Part shown: positions 56,272-63,918 of the stretch, piece by piece
Layout: each line of letters opens with the position of its first letter
How positions within the stretch are numbered: the stretch's first letter is position 1
NCBI RefSeq assembly: GCF_002251945.1
Contig: NZ_NDHW01000091.1
Span: 1-64,000, forward strand
From: Pseudanabaena sp. SR411
GTDB lineage: Bacteria > Cyanobacteriota > Cyanobacteriia > Pseudanabaenales > Pseudanabaenaceae
Reading direction: 5' to 3'
DNA: 64,000 nucleotides
The notes under the pieces: model-generated
Database searches by the model: none
Seen by the model: only the letters and a program-made list of their open reading frames with translations
What the model was told of the DNA's origin: nothing
Program-made: the position numbers and the translations under genes

Positions 56272-58029
56272 ATGAACAAGCCTTCTATTTTAGTTGTTGA
56301 CGATGAACCTGATAATTTTGATGTAATTGAAACGCTTTTAAGTACCAGCGACGACTTTGAACAACAAACCCAATCCTATAATTTGCACTATGCAGCTAAT
56401 GGCAAAGATGCGATCTCATCCCTAGAAATATTTCAGCCCGATCTAATTTTGCTAGATGTGATGATGCCTGATATGGATGGCATTGAGGTCTGTCGGCGCA
56501 TTAAAGCGATGCCTCAATGGAAAGCCGTGCCAATTATTGTGGTTACGGCTCTAACCACCAAAAAAGACCTCGCGCAATGTTTGTTTGCAGGTGCTGACGA
56601 TTTTATTAGTAAACCTGTCAATCGGCTGGAGTTAACCGCAAGAGTGCGATCGATGATTCGCATTCACCAGCAATATCAACAATTAGCAACCTTCAATACT
56701 CAATTAGAAGCAATGGTGCAGAAGCGCACCGCCCAATTGCAAAATATGCTTTTGGAGGATGCACTTACAAAGTTGCCAAGTCGGACATTCTTAGTTCAAG
56801 AACTAAAAGATAGATTACAAGCGGGAGAATCATCGCTGGCTCTAGTTTATATAGACTGCGATCAGTTTAAATTGGTGAACGGTTCCTTTGGTCATGCGGT
56901 TGGTAATCAGTTACTGATGGCGATTGCCCAACGGTTACAGAGGCATCTGCGTCCCCACGATTTATTAGCACGAATGGGTGGAGATGAATTTTGTTTTCTA
57001 CTCCATGAGATTGAAGAAGAAACATCCCTTGAGCCATTTTTGCAAGAAATTCTCCAAAGCTTTTCTCAACCCTTCGCAGTGGCAAATTGTGAAATCTTTA
57101 TCACTGTCTGTATGGGAATTGCACTAGGCAAATATAGCGATCATAAACCTGAAGAACTTTTGCAAGATGCAGATACAGCGATGTATCAAGCCAAATTGCG
57201 TGGCAAAGACAGTCATCAAATCTTTGATCGCCAAATGCATCTAGCTATGTACAATCGTCTGATTTTAGAGAACGATCTGCAACGAGCGCTAGAACAACAA
57301 GAGTTTATGCTCTTTTACCAACCAATCATCGAGTTACAAACTCAAAAACTAGTAGGATTTGAAGCTTTAATAAGATGGCAACATCCTGAACGGGGCATGG
57401 TTTCACCCGCAGAATTTATTCCTTCTATGGAAATGACGGGCTTAATTGTACCTGTGGGAATGTTGGTATTTAAGCAAGCTTGTCAGCAACTTTATGCATG
57501 GCAGCAGCAAGGCTGGACAGAACTCACCATGAGTGTCAATCTTTCCGTGCGCCAGTTTTCCTCTGCGACGCTACTTGCCGATATCGATCACATCATTGCC
57601 GAAACCAAAGCTAATCCCGCTAATATCAAATTAGAAATTACCGAAAGTGCGATTATGGACAATGCTGAATCGGCGATCGCCCTAACCAAAGAATTGCGAT
57701 CGCGTCAAATTCAAATCAGCATTGATGATTTCGGAACGGGGTATTCTTCTCTTGGCTATCTCCATCGCTTCCCAGTGGATAACCTCAAAATTGATCGCTC
57801 CTTTGTGAGCCAAATTCAAACCGAAAATCGCCACTATCATGTCGTTGATACAATTATTGCGCTTAGTAATCAGCTTGGCTTAGCCGTAATTGCGGAAGGA
57901 ATTGAGACTAAGGAGCAGCTTGAATGGTTACAAAATGTTGGCTGTCAATACGGACAGGGCTACCTATTTAATAGACCTCTACCTGCCTCAGAAGTTGAAA
58001 GAATTTATTTGCAATCTAATCCCCTTTAA
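56272..58029 (+). CDS. Response regulator REC-GGDEF-EAL (cyclic-di-GMP turnover)
   Basis: 585 residues. A receiver (LILLDVMMPDMDG; related to those at 49442 and 51960), a short coiled linker, then a GGDEF domain with intact MGGDEF at about 235-239 and an inhibitory-site RxxD (RPHD) five residues before it. The EAL domain has E364 in GFEALIRWQHP, SVNLSVRQF, KLEITES, IDDFGTGYSSLGYL and AEGIET, so all metal and catalytic residues seem present. It could both make and break cyclic-di-GMP, with phosphorylation choosing between them. It is the only protein of the array with a clear enzymatic output, and likely the endpoint for part of the kinases. Its ATG lies 62 bases after the terminator hairpin. 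Confidence 0.93.
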   Translation: MNKPSILVVDDEPDNFDVIETLLSTSDDFEQQTQSYNLHYAANGKDAISSLEIFQPDLILLDVMMPDMDGIEVCRRIKAMPQWKAVPIIVVTALTTKKDLAQCLFAGADDFISKPVNRLELTARVRSMIRIHQQYQQLATFNTQLEAMVQKRTAQLQNMLLEDALTKLPSRTFLVQELKDRLQAGESSLALVYIDCDQFKLVNGSFGHAVGNQLLMAIAQRLQRHLRPHDLLARMGGDEFCFLLHEIEEETSLEPFLQEILQSFSQPFAVANCEIFITVCMGIALGKYSDHKPEELLQDADTAMYQAKLRGKDSHQIFDRQMHLAMYNRLILENDLQRALEQQEFMLFYQPIIELQTQKLVGFEALIRWQHPERGMVSPAEFIPSMEMTGLIVPVGMLVFKQACQQLYAWQQQGWTELTMSVNLSVRQFSSATLLADIDHIIAETKANPANIKLEITESAIMDNAESAIALTKELRSRQIQISIDDFGTGYSSLGYLHRFPVDNLKIDRSFVSQIQTENRHYHVVDTIIALSNQLGLAVIAEGIETKEQLEWLQNVGCQYGQGYLFNRPLPASEVERIYLQSNPL

Positions 58030-58104
58030 TTCCCCCTTGCAAAGGGGGGAAAGTGGAAATCTTGTTCCCTCCCCTTTGCAAGGGGAGGGTTAGGGAGGGG
58101 TTAA
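58030..58104. repeat. C/G-run inverted repeat
   Basis: CCCCCTTGCAAAGGGGG (58032-58048) and CCCCTTTGCAAGGGG (58071-58085) are each self-complementary and complement each other. Same class as 51861-51925. It starts on the stop of the GGDEF-EAL gene and lies between convergent genes, so it may stop transcription from both sides. Confidence 0.7.
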
Positions 58105-58132
58105 TTCCCTCAGTCAAGAAGGTTAATCCAAG

Positions 58133-60343
58133 TTAGCTAATCAACTGCTTAGCGCGATCGCAAATCGCCTCAGCATTCATGCCATTAAAATCAAACAATT
58201 GACCTGCCGAAGCTGTGGTTTCGCCGCGCTTCCATGAGAAGATATCACGCTTGCTATTGCTGCGGAGCATCACTGGTTCGAGGAGTGCCGATGCACCACC
58301 AACGACACCAATCAAAGCATCACCACCAAAGAAAGCCTCAAAATCAGCATCACTTAGGAACTTGCCATCTGGCTCAGAGCAAGTATCCCAAGCTACATCA
58401 GTTGCCCGATAAAGGCGACGAGGGCTAACAACTGAGACAATTTTGGAGCCGATCCCTTGTTCCGCCAGCTTTTGTGCAGCTTCGTAAACAGGAAGCAACA
58501 TCATGTCACCGATGACAGCGAAGACGACCTTCTTCTCACCTGCAATTTCTTGCAAAGCGATCGCGCCATCTTCTAGAGCCTGTCTGGTTTGCTCAAAGGT
58601 AGTACGGATTGGCAAAGGAGATTTGCTAGCCGTAATTACCACACCCTTATTCACCGCTTTTAGTGCCCAGTCATAACAAACCTGAATGCTATTAGCATCA
58701 AGAGGGAACAGTGGGAACACGTTGCCATTTCGCATCATTGCTGCAAAATAACCTTCGATTTCAGGGCGTTGGTGTGTCCAACCGTTACGTCCTTGCTCTA
58801 AAGCTCCTGCGGTGAACAGACATACCGTTGCAGGCGTGGGACGACGTAACTCAGCCATCGCTTGAGTGACGGTCTGCCAAATGGGAAGTCCATTAATCGC
58901 AAAGGATTCATAGGAACACCAGAGAGTACGGCTACCCATTAATGCCAAGCCGACTGCTAAACCTGCACAGGCATCTTCGCTCAGAGGTTCATACACCTGT
59001 CCACCAGGTTCTTGATTATAAAGAGCATCAGTGGTGGGGTGATTGATTTTCAGAGCTTGGTTAATATTGGCAATTCCTGAAGCTTCGTTACCATCAGCAT
59101 TGGTGACGATATAGCGCTTGTCGGTTTGTCCGACATAACCAACTAAGCGTCCCATAGCGGTTGTGGAGATCTTGGCTTCGCCAGCCGCATATTCTTCGAG
59201 AGGCAAAGTTCCCAAATCCGTTAATGCTAAGACTGATTCTGTAACCGCAGTTTTAGAAGAAGAACCGCCACCAGCCCATTCTAAATTGGTGCGAACGGTT
59301 TGCCATGCTTCAGGATTGAGCGCACGGGATTTTAAGCCAGCAACCACATCGGCATTGTCGAGGGTGTGGTGAGCATAGAGATTATGGGATTTTGCACCGC
59401 GTGCATGAACTCCTGCGCCTTTAAGTTGCTTGATGATAAATACAGTCAGCTTCCCACCAAAGGCAAGTTTCGCCGCTTTATCCACACCAACGAGAACTGC
59501 TTCTGTAAAAGCAAGGCGTTGTTTGAAAGAGAAGGCAGTACTATCAACATAAGCTCCTTCCTGATGCTGATCGTCAAAATCCTTAGCATCAACCAAAATC
59601 ACTTCATCAAAGCCATTCCCTTTCCAAAAAGCAATCATTTCGGCATTGGTCTTTGTCGAAACCATGCTGTGATGTTCTTGGCTAAACCCATTCCACACCA
59701 GAATCGGAATAAAATTGGTGACTTCAGGATAGGCGGTATGAAAATGGGCGATCGAGCTAATTGGATAGGGTTCACCCATCCCACCATCACCCATGGTTAC
59801 TGGGAAAAGCTTATCGCGATGTAACAGCGCCGCTGCCATCGCAAAATGCTGTCCCTGTCCAAGGGGCCCCGCAGGAGCTAAAATTCCGGGGATAAATCCT
59901 GACAAGTGACCAAGCAAGCCATGCTTTTCACGATATCTTTCGCGCATTTGACTTACAGTGTTGATGCCCATATCCTCAAGGGAGCGATCGAGAAACATGG
60001 CGCTGTAATACCCGGGGGCATGATGTCCAACTTCTGTGGGCATATTCTTGTGACCGAGCATATAAAAGGCTGCTACTGCTTCGGCGCTACTAGCAAATCC
60101 GCCAGGGTGACCTGATGCTTTGCTGGCTGTGACTTGTAAGGTGAGATAGCGCAGAGCGTCGGCTGCTAGTAAAGTTTGAAACACCGCAGCGCGATCGCTT
60201 GGATCAGTGACACCAGATTTGTCAGGGCTAAGAACGGGTATACGTCCTAGCTCGTCGAACCCCTCCAACGGTTCGCCAAAGTACTGAATGCCTTCACAAA
60301 AGGCGGGAGTGGCTGCGTTTGTGGTTTCAGGGGTTGCGACCAT
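58133..60343 (-). CDS. TPP-dependent transketolase-family enzyme (possible second phosphoketolase)
   Basis: 736 residues. The N-terminal TPP module has ASKASGHPGGFASSAEAVAA, GHHAPGYYSAM, APAGPLGQGQHFAMAAAL and the TPP motif GDGGMGEPYP...WNG. The pyrimidine module has EPLSEDACAGLAVGLALMGS and SYESFAINGLPIWQ. It is longer than transketolase (about 670) and lacks the usual phosphoketolase N terminus. I believe it corresponds to the cyanobacterial group represented by Synechocystis Sll0529, which has been discussed as a second phosphoketolase; this is from memory and the reaction is unproven. It should act on sugar phosphates in the cytosol, feeding between the Calvin cycle and acetyl-phosphate or other pentose-phosphate steps. 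It is a single gene unlinked to the kinases. Confidence 0.78.
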   Translation of the reverse strand: MVATPETTNAATPAFCEGIQYFGEPLEGFDELGRIPVLSPDKSGVTDPSDRAAVFQTLLAADALRYLTLQVTASKASGHPGGFASSAEAVAAFYMLGHKNMPTEVGHHAPGYYSAMFLDRSLEDMGINTVSQMRERYREKHGLLGHLSGFIPGILAPAGPLGQGQHFAMAAALLHRDKLFPVTMGDGGMGEPYPISSIAHFHTAYPEVTNFIPILVWNGFSQEHHSMVSTKTNAEMIAFWKGNGFDEVILVDAKDFDDQHQEGAYVDSTAFSFKQRLAFTEAVLVGVDKAAKLAFGGKLTVFIIKQLKGAGVHARGAKSHNLYAHHTLDNADVVAGLKSRALNPEAWQTVRTNLEWAGGGSSSKTAVTESVLALTDLGTLPLEEYAAGEAKISTTAMGRLVGYVGQTDKRYIVTNADGNEASGIANINQALKINHPTTDALYNQEPGGQVYEPLSEDACAGLAVGLALMGSRTLWCSYESFAINGLPIWQTVTQAMAELRRPTPATVCLFTAGALEQGRNGWTHQRPEIEGYFAAMMRNGNVFPLFPLDANSIQVCYDWALKAVNKGVVITASKSPLPIRTTFEQTRQALEDGAIALQEIAGEKKVVFAVIGDMMLLPVYEAAQKLAEQGIGSKIVSVVSPRRLYRATDVAWDTCSEPDGKFLSDADFEAFFGGDALIGVVGGASALLEPVMLRSNSKRDIFSWKRGETTASAGQLFDFNGMNAEAICDRAKQLIS

Positions 60344-60652
60344 AGATTTTTTTTGACCTTGGGTTTGTCCAAACTAGAGGTTTAACTATGTAATGAATAG
60401 AAATTAAGAAATATTTAAATTTTCTCTAATAGCCATTTTAGTACAGTCCTGTTGACAAATCAAAACAAGTTGTAGAAGGGATTTCACCTATCCTGATCCA
60501 GTCTCAGGACTATCTCGATAGAAGTTCCATTTATATGAAATAAACCAAAAAAATGAAAGCGGCGCTTCGCGCCGCTTTCATTTTTTGTAGTCCAATAAAA
60601 AGCACCTTACCCAAAAATGGATAAGATGCTTTGACATTTTTCTGGAGAAATT
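60344..60652. other. Intergenic region upstream of the TPP enzyme gene
   Basis: About 300 bases that should hold the promoter of the minus-strand TPP enzyme gene. Apart from the palindrome at 60548-60586, I see no open frame or clear promoter boxes. Confidence 0.4.
60548..60586. repeat. Palindromic repeat with GCGGCGC-TTC-GCGCCGC core
   Basis: AAAAAATGAAAGCGGCGC and GCGCCGCTTTCATTTTTT pair perfectly around TTC. The core is the same as in the MITE-like copies, but the arms differ. With a T run on the plus side and an A run on the minus side it could end the transcript of the small peptide genes. Confidence 0.8.
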
Positions 60653-60745
60653 TTAAAAGTTAGAGACCGCATTGGCGAGGAATAAAATTGCGATCGCGCT
60701 CACAAAAAACTTACAGGAAAAAATTATCAGTTGAAAAATGGTCAC
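60653..60745 (-). CDS. 30-residue hydrophobic peptide, second of a tandem pair
   Basis: A 30-codon frame starting with GTG and ending with TAA. The translation contains FSCKFFVSAIAILFLANAVS, one membrane helix. It aligns without gaps over its whole length with the peptide encoded 13 bases upstream (60759-60851): KF, the IA pair, LANA and a final S-x-hydrophobic are shared. The ribosome-binding site is poor (no purine run before the GTG), so it may be weakly expressed or decaying. I do not recognise the family; the size is typical of small photosynthetic or stress membrane subunits. Confidence 0.5.
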   Translation of the reverse strand: MTIFQLIIFSCKFFVSAIAILFLANAVSNF

Positions 60746-60758
60746 TGTGTTAAGGCAT

Positions 60759-60851
60759 CTAGAGTGTGGAGAGAGCATTGGCTAAAACTAAAACAGCGAT
60801 CGAACCAGCGTAAAACTTAAAGATAAATCCGCCAAAATGAAATACTGACAT
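60759..60851 (-). CDS. 30-residue hydrophobic peptide, first of a tandem pair
   Basis: A 30-codon frame, ATG to TAG, preceded by GAGGAG eight bases upstream, which decides this start over a longer open frame. The translation runs FHFGGFIFKFYAGSIAVLVL and ends ANALSTL: one membrane helix with a short N-terminal segment. It is followed by a related peptide of equal length. Function unknown; the good ribosome-binding site and the paralogue argue that it is real. About 110 bases upstream lie before the palindrome at 60993, probably with its promoter. Confidence 0.6.
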   Translation of the reverse strand: MSVFHFGGFIFKFYAGSIAVLVLANALSTL

Positions 60852-60992
60852 CGCTTTGCTCCTCACTTCCTTAACTCTTGATGTAATTAGTATCAGGTTT
60901 TTCTCTAAGTTATGACGTGATGTAAGCCTTGATAGTTGCGTAATTGTACTCACTAAACATATGTGATCGCGATCGCTATAGCAATATAAAAA

Positions 60993-61037
60993 CCAAAAGA
61001 TGAGTGGCGGCGCTTCGCGCCGCCACTCATCTTTTGG
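60993..61037. repeat. Palindromic repeat with GCGGCGC-TTC-GCGCCGC core
   Basis: CCAAAAGATGAGTGGCGGCG and its complement pair around TTC. The left flank CTATAGCAATATAAAAACCA resembles the decayed end of the MITE-like copies (TATAGC...AAAACCCA), so this is probably a shortened relative. It abuts the stop of the molybdoenzyme gene. Confidence 0.8.
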
Positions 61038-61039
61038 TA

Positions 61040-61633
61040 CTAAAACGAGCTATATCTTTCCTCAGCAAAAGGTTCGCCGCGATGGTGATAGCCATTGCGT
61101 TCCCAGAAACCTAGTTGCATTTTGTCGAGAAACTCAAGCCCATTCAGCCATTTTGCACTTTTCCAAGCATAGAGATGGGGGACTACTAGTCGCATGGGGC
61201 CACCATTGTCAATCGGTAACGGCTGATCAAAGAGTGTATGCGCGAAGAAATTCTCTTCTCGCACAAAATCTTCCATCGCAATATTTGTCGTATAGCCACC
61301 GTAGCAATGTTCCATTAAATGCACGGCTTTAGGATCGACTTCGATATATTTTAAGAAGTCTGTCACTTTGACTCCTTTCCATTGCACATCGAGTTTTGAC
61401 CATGTAGTGACACAATGGAAGTCGGCAGTAAATTCTGTTTGTGGCATAGCCATAAAGTCGTTCCATGTAAAGGTTTTCTCGGTGGCGAGTCCCCATACAC
61501 GTAGTTGCCAATCTTGAGGCTTAATTTGGGGAGTATCTCCATAGGTCATAATGGGAAAACCATTAGTTAATCTCTGACCTTTGGGAACACGGGCTGGATC
61601 TGGCGATCGCGATTTAAACAAACTTCCAAACAT
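61040..61633 (-). CDS. Molybdopterin-dependent oxidoreductase, sulfite-oxidase fold (YedY/MsrP-like)
   Basis: 197 residues. The molybdenum-binding Cys is C74 in DFHCVTTWSKLDVQWKGV, the hallmark of the sulfite oxidase/MsrP family; PMRLVVPHLYAWKSAKWL and the C-terminal WERNGYHHRGEPFAEERY match the short cytosolic branch. There is no signal peptide and no dimerisation domain, so it is a minimal member. It should carry a molybdopterin cofactor and reduce or oxidise a small S- or N-oxide; the substrate is unknown. It is a single gene between two palindromic repeats. Confidence 0.87.
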   Translation of the reverse strand: MFGSLFKSRSPDPARVPKGQRLTNGFPIMTYGDTPQIKPQDWQLRVWGLATEKTFTWNDFMAMPQTEFTADFHCVTTWSKLDVQWKGVKVTDFLKYIEVDPKAVHLMEHCYGGYTTNIAMEDFVREENFFAHTLFDQPLPIDNGGPMRLVVPHLYAWKSAKWLNGLEFLDKMQLGFWERNGYHHRGEPFAEERYSSF

Positions 61634-61705
61634 AGAAAATTATTACTCAAAATCAACTTTAAATATTATCGCTGTTTTCAGAAAGTAAGTAGCTACGCAT
61701 AAATT

Positions 61706-61754
61706 ACCTAGAAAGGTGTACTGACTGCTACGCAGTCAGTACACCTTTCTAGGT
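61706..61754. repeat. Palindromic repeat with CTGACTGC-TAC-GCAGTCAG core
   Basis: ACCTAGAAAGGTGTACTGAC and its complement form a 23-base stem around the loop TAC. It belongs to the same class of long-arm palindromes with a three-base loop but has a different core from the GCGGCGC copies. It lies 61 bases before the dciA-like gene. Confidence 0.75.
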
Positions 61755-61815
61755 TTTGGCATACCCTACTTATAAAAATGCTAATCTTAAGCAAAGTTCT
61801 GTTTGGTTTACGAGC

Positions 61816-62418
61816 ATGTCCTTGACAGGGTTACCAAATATTTTGCACGGCATTCAGGCGCGTACTAGTTGGCAGCAACGCTGTCAATATTTGCTGATTG
61901 TCGAAAAATGGGCTGATATTGTCGGTGAATCGGTAGCTAAACAAACTTGCCCAATTGGGGTATATCAAAAAGCGTTACAAGTGGCTGTGTCTAGTTCAGT
62001 TTGGTCACAGGCTCTGACCTTTGAAAGAGTAAGGATTTTGGCGAAAATAAATGCTCTATTTGTTGGTTCGGGAAATTTAGCGATCGCTGATATTCATTTC
62101 TCAACTGCAAAATGGGCAACCCAACAGCAAACCTTAAAAGAGCGCAAAGTTGTCACGGAAGATCATCCCAGCTATTTACCACCAGCGATCGCCAATGAGT
62201 CATCCCCTCGCCAACTCAAGCCAAATCTTAAAATTAAATTAGAAAGCCCTAAAGCTCCTGAAACAGCAAGTGAAGCTTTCCAGCGTTGGCAAAATGTGAT
62301 GAAGTTAAGAACTAATCAAATGCCCCAATGTCCAAGATGCGATCGCCCCGCCTTAACTGGTGAAATATCCCGTTGGCAGATGTGCCGAGTTTGTGCGATC
62401 GAGTATTTATTTAAGTAA
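61816..62418 (+). CDS. DciA-like (DUF721) protein with C-terminal zinc ribbon
   Basis: 200 residues. The N-terminal 90 match the DUF721/DciA pattern: VEKWADIVGESVAKQTCPIG, then ALQVAVSSSVWSQALTFERV and ILAKINAL. DciA helps load the replicative helicase DnaB in bacteria that lack DnaC or DnaI. A variable linker is followed by two CxxC pairs, C172/C175 and C190/C193, which should bind zinc. The ATG at 61816 starts just before the domain; an upstream in-frame ATG at 61756 would begin right after a palindrome and is unlikely. The AAA ATPase gene follows after 90 bases. Confidence 0.8.
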   Translation: MSLTGLPNILHGIQARTSWQQRCQYLLIVEKWADIVGESVAKQTCPIGVYQKALQVAVSSSVWSQALTFERVRILAKINALFVGSGNLAIADIHFSTAKWATQQQTLKERKVVTEDHPSYLPPAIANESSPRQLKPNLKIKLESPKAPETASEAFQRWQNVMKLRTNQMPQCPRCDRPALTGEISRWQMCRVCAIEYLFK

Positions 62419-62447
62419 CGTGGTGAGCATAAGCTCACAGCGTTACT
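62414..62447. repeat. Hairpin at the end of the dciA-like gene
   Basis: AGTAACG and CGTTACT, then GTGAGC and GCTCAC, pair around ATAA with one internal mismatch pair. No T run follows, so it is more likely a small palindromic repeat or a regulator of readthrough than a terminator. Confidence 0.5.
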
Positions 62448-62508
62448 TGTGTGCCAAGACAAACAAGGAGCTTATGCCCTTCGTCATCCACCTAATTATT
62501 TCTGCGTT

Positions 62509-63771
62509 ATGTCAAATCTTGAATCTCTCCACGCTTGCAATCCTAGCTTTGATATCAGTTTACAAAAGGAAGCTCATTACTATATAGATTTGGCGATGGC
62601 TAGGGGAGAAGATGTGGTGAAGCGAATGCGGAGAGCGATCGCTTTATCTCCTAATAAACCAACCTATCAATTATTCTCAGGAAATTTAGGTGGTGGTAAA
62701 TCAACGGAACTGCTACGTTTAAAATCTGAGCTTGAGCAGCAAGGCTTTGCCGTAATTTATTGTATGGCTGACCAATATCTCCAAATTACTGATGTTGGCT
62801 TAATAGAGCTTTGGCTAGTAATTCTGAAGCTAATTTTGCGGCAACTAGAAAGCCAAGGAGATTCATTATCCCTAGCTTATTTGCCCAATGCGATTACTGA
62901 AATCGAAAAATGGATGAAAATGATTCCATCGGTAGGCTCTACCCATGTGCAACGGTTACAAAAAATTTTGCAAGCGTTGCAAGATAGTGAGCAGAACCGC
63001 CGCCAGTTACACCATCATTTGGAAACACGTCTTCCCAATTTACTAATCGTGGCGATCGAAGAAGTAACAGGAATCGCCGTTGATCGACTTAAACAAACTG
63101 GAAAAAAAGGGCTAGTGTTTTTGGTCGATAACCTTGATCGGCTATCTATAGAGCAGGTCGAGAGCATTTTTGGAAAAGGTGGTAAATATTTGCGTCAATT
63201 TCAATGTCACACGATTTACTGTTTGCCATTGCTCGCGATCGCCCATCCTAATGAACAATTTCAGCTCAGATTTCAGCAATATTTGAAGGGTAATAGCCCA
63301 ATTGTGTTATCAAATTTACAGCTATGCGATCGCAATGGTGTGGTTAATCCGGAAACTCTAAATCTACTACGCCAAGTTGTTTTAGCGAGAATGATGCCAA
63401 ATATTTCCCCTGATCAGCGATTAGAGCAAATTACTAACTGCTTTGATCATCTGGAAACTCTTGATCAGCTATGTTTAGCAAGTTATGGGCATCTGCCCTA
63501 TTTACTATCACTCTTACAAGGTTGTTTGCAATCAGAATCTCCGCCGATTCATTTGGAAACTGTTAACCGCATTTTGGAGAGCGATCGCCTCACTCGTTTA
63601 TCAACAATCAGAGATCGCGATCGGCAAGCTTTGCAGAAATACTTGACTAACGAGCATGTAATCTCATCGGAAGCACTGAATTTGTGTCGCCGCCGCTTAC
63701 TTTTTGAACATCACGATGATCAAGGCTATTGGTTTAGCAGTCCTTTCGCAACCAAAAATCAAGGGAATTAG
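62509..63771 (+). CDS. AAA/P-loop ATPase, unknown role
   Basis: 420 residues. Walker A is GNLGGGKST at 58-66, and Walker B is probably GLVFLVDNLDRL near 200, followed by a sensor-like segment HTIYCLPLLAIAHP. The rest is helical. The family (single-domain STAND/AAA ATPases in cyanobacteria) has no assigned function that I can name. The ATG at 62509 is preferred to a GTG at 62449, since the extra 20 residues show no conservation pattern. It may be co-transcribed with the dciA-like gene. The stop lies inside a terminator hairpin. Confidence 0.75.
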   Translation: MSNLESLHACNPSFDISLQKEAHYYIDLAMARGEDVVKRMRRAIALSPNKPTYQLFSGNLGGGKSTELLRLKSELEQQGFAVIYCMADQYLQITDVGLIELWLVILKLILRQLESQGDSLSLAYLPNAITEIEKWMKMIPSVGSTHVQRLQKILQALQDSEQNRRQLHHHLETRLPNLLIVAIEEVTGIAVDRLKQTGKKGLVFLVDNLDRLSIEQVESIFGKGGKYLRQFQCHTIYCLPLLAIAHPNEQFQLRFQQYLKGNSPIVLSNLQLCDRNGVVNPETLNLLRQVVLARMMPNISPDQRLEQITNCFDHLETLDQLCLASYGHLPYLLSLLQGCLQSESPPIHLETVNRILESDRLTRLSTIRDRDRQALQKYLTNEHVISSEALNLCRRRLLFEHHDDQGYWFSSPFATKNQGN

Positions 63772-63792
63772 CTTTGCTAATTCCCTTGATAA
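63758..63792 (+). terminator. Hairpin at the end of the ATPase gene
   Basis: AATCAAGGGAATTAGC pairs with GCTAATTCCCTTGATT around TTT, covering the stop codon. Only a weak T run follows, so it is a probable terminator. Confidence 0.65.
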
Positions 63793-63800
63793 TCCTTTGA

Positions 63801-63897
63801 GCTATAGCTGTCGCCATTCTTGTTAGGACATAAAACCCAAATAGTGTGAGGCGGCGCGAAGCGCCGCCTCACACTATTTGGGTTGGCTATAGCTATA
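63801..63897. repeat. MITE-like palindromic element, copy C
   Basis: The left side, from GCCATTCTTGTTAGGACATA through the inner arm, is identical to copy A at 7867 for about 45 bases. The loop between GCGGCGC and GCGCCGC is GAA, not TTC. The right flank lacks about 20 bases present in copy A but keeps the GGCTATAGCTATA end. Confidence 0.85.
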
Positions 63898-63918
63898 AAA
63901 CGAAAATATTGCTGTGAT

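Noticed and set aside
8575-58029. Possible CRISPR array or phage origin of the repeated sequence
   Set aside because: The repeats are long coding domains, not short spaced repeats; there are no cas, integrase, transposase or phage genes in the window.
59366-59824. Open frame of 152 codons on the plus strand inside the TPP enzyme gene
   Set aside because: It is antisense to well-conserved TPP-enzyme sequence and shows no recognisable domain.
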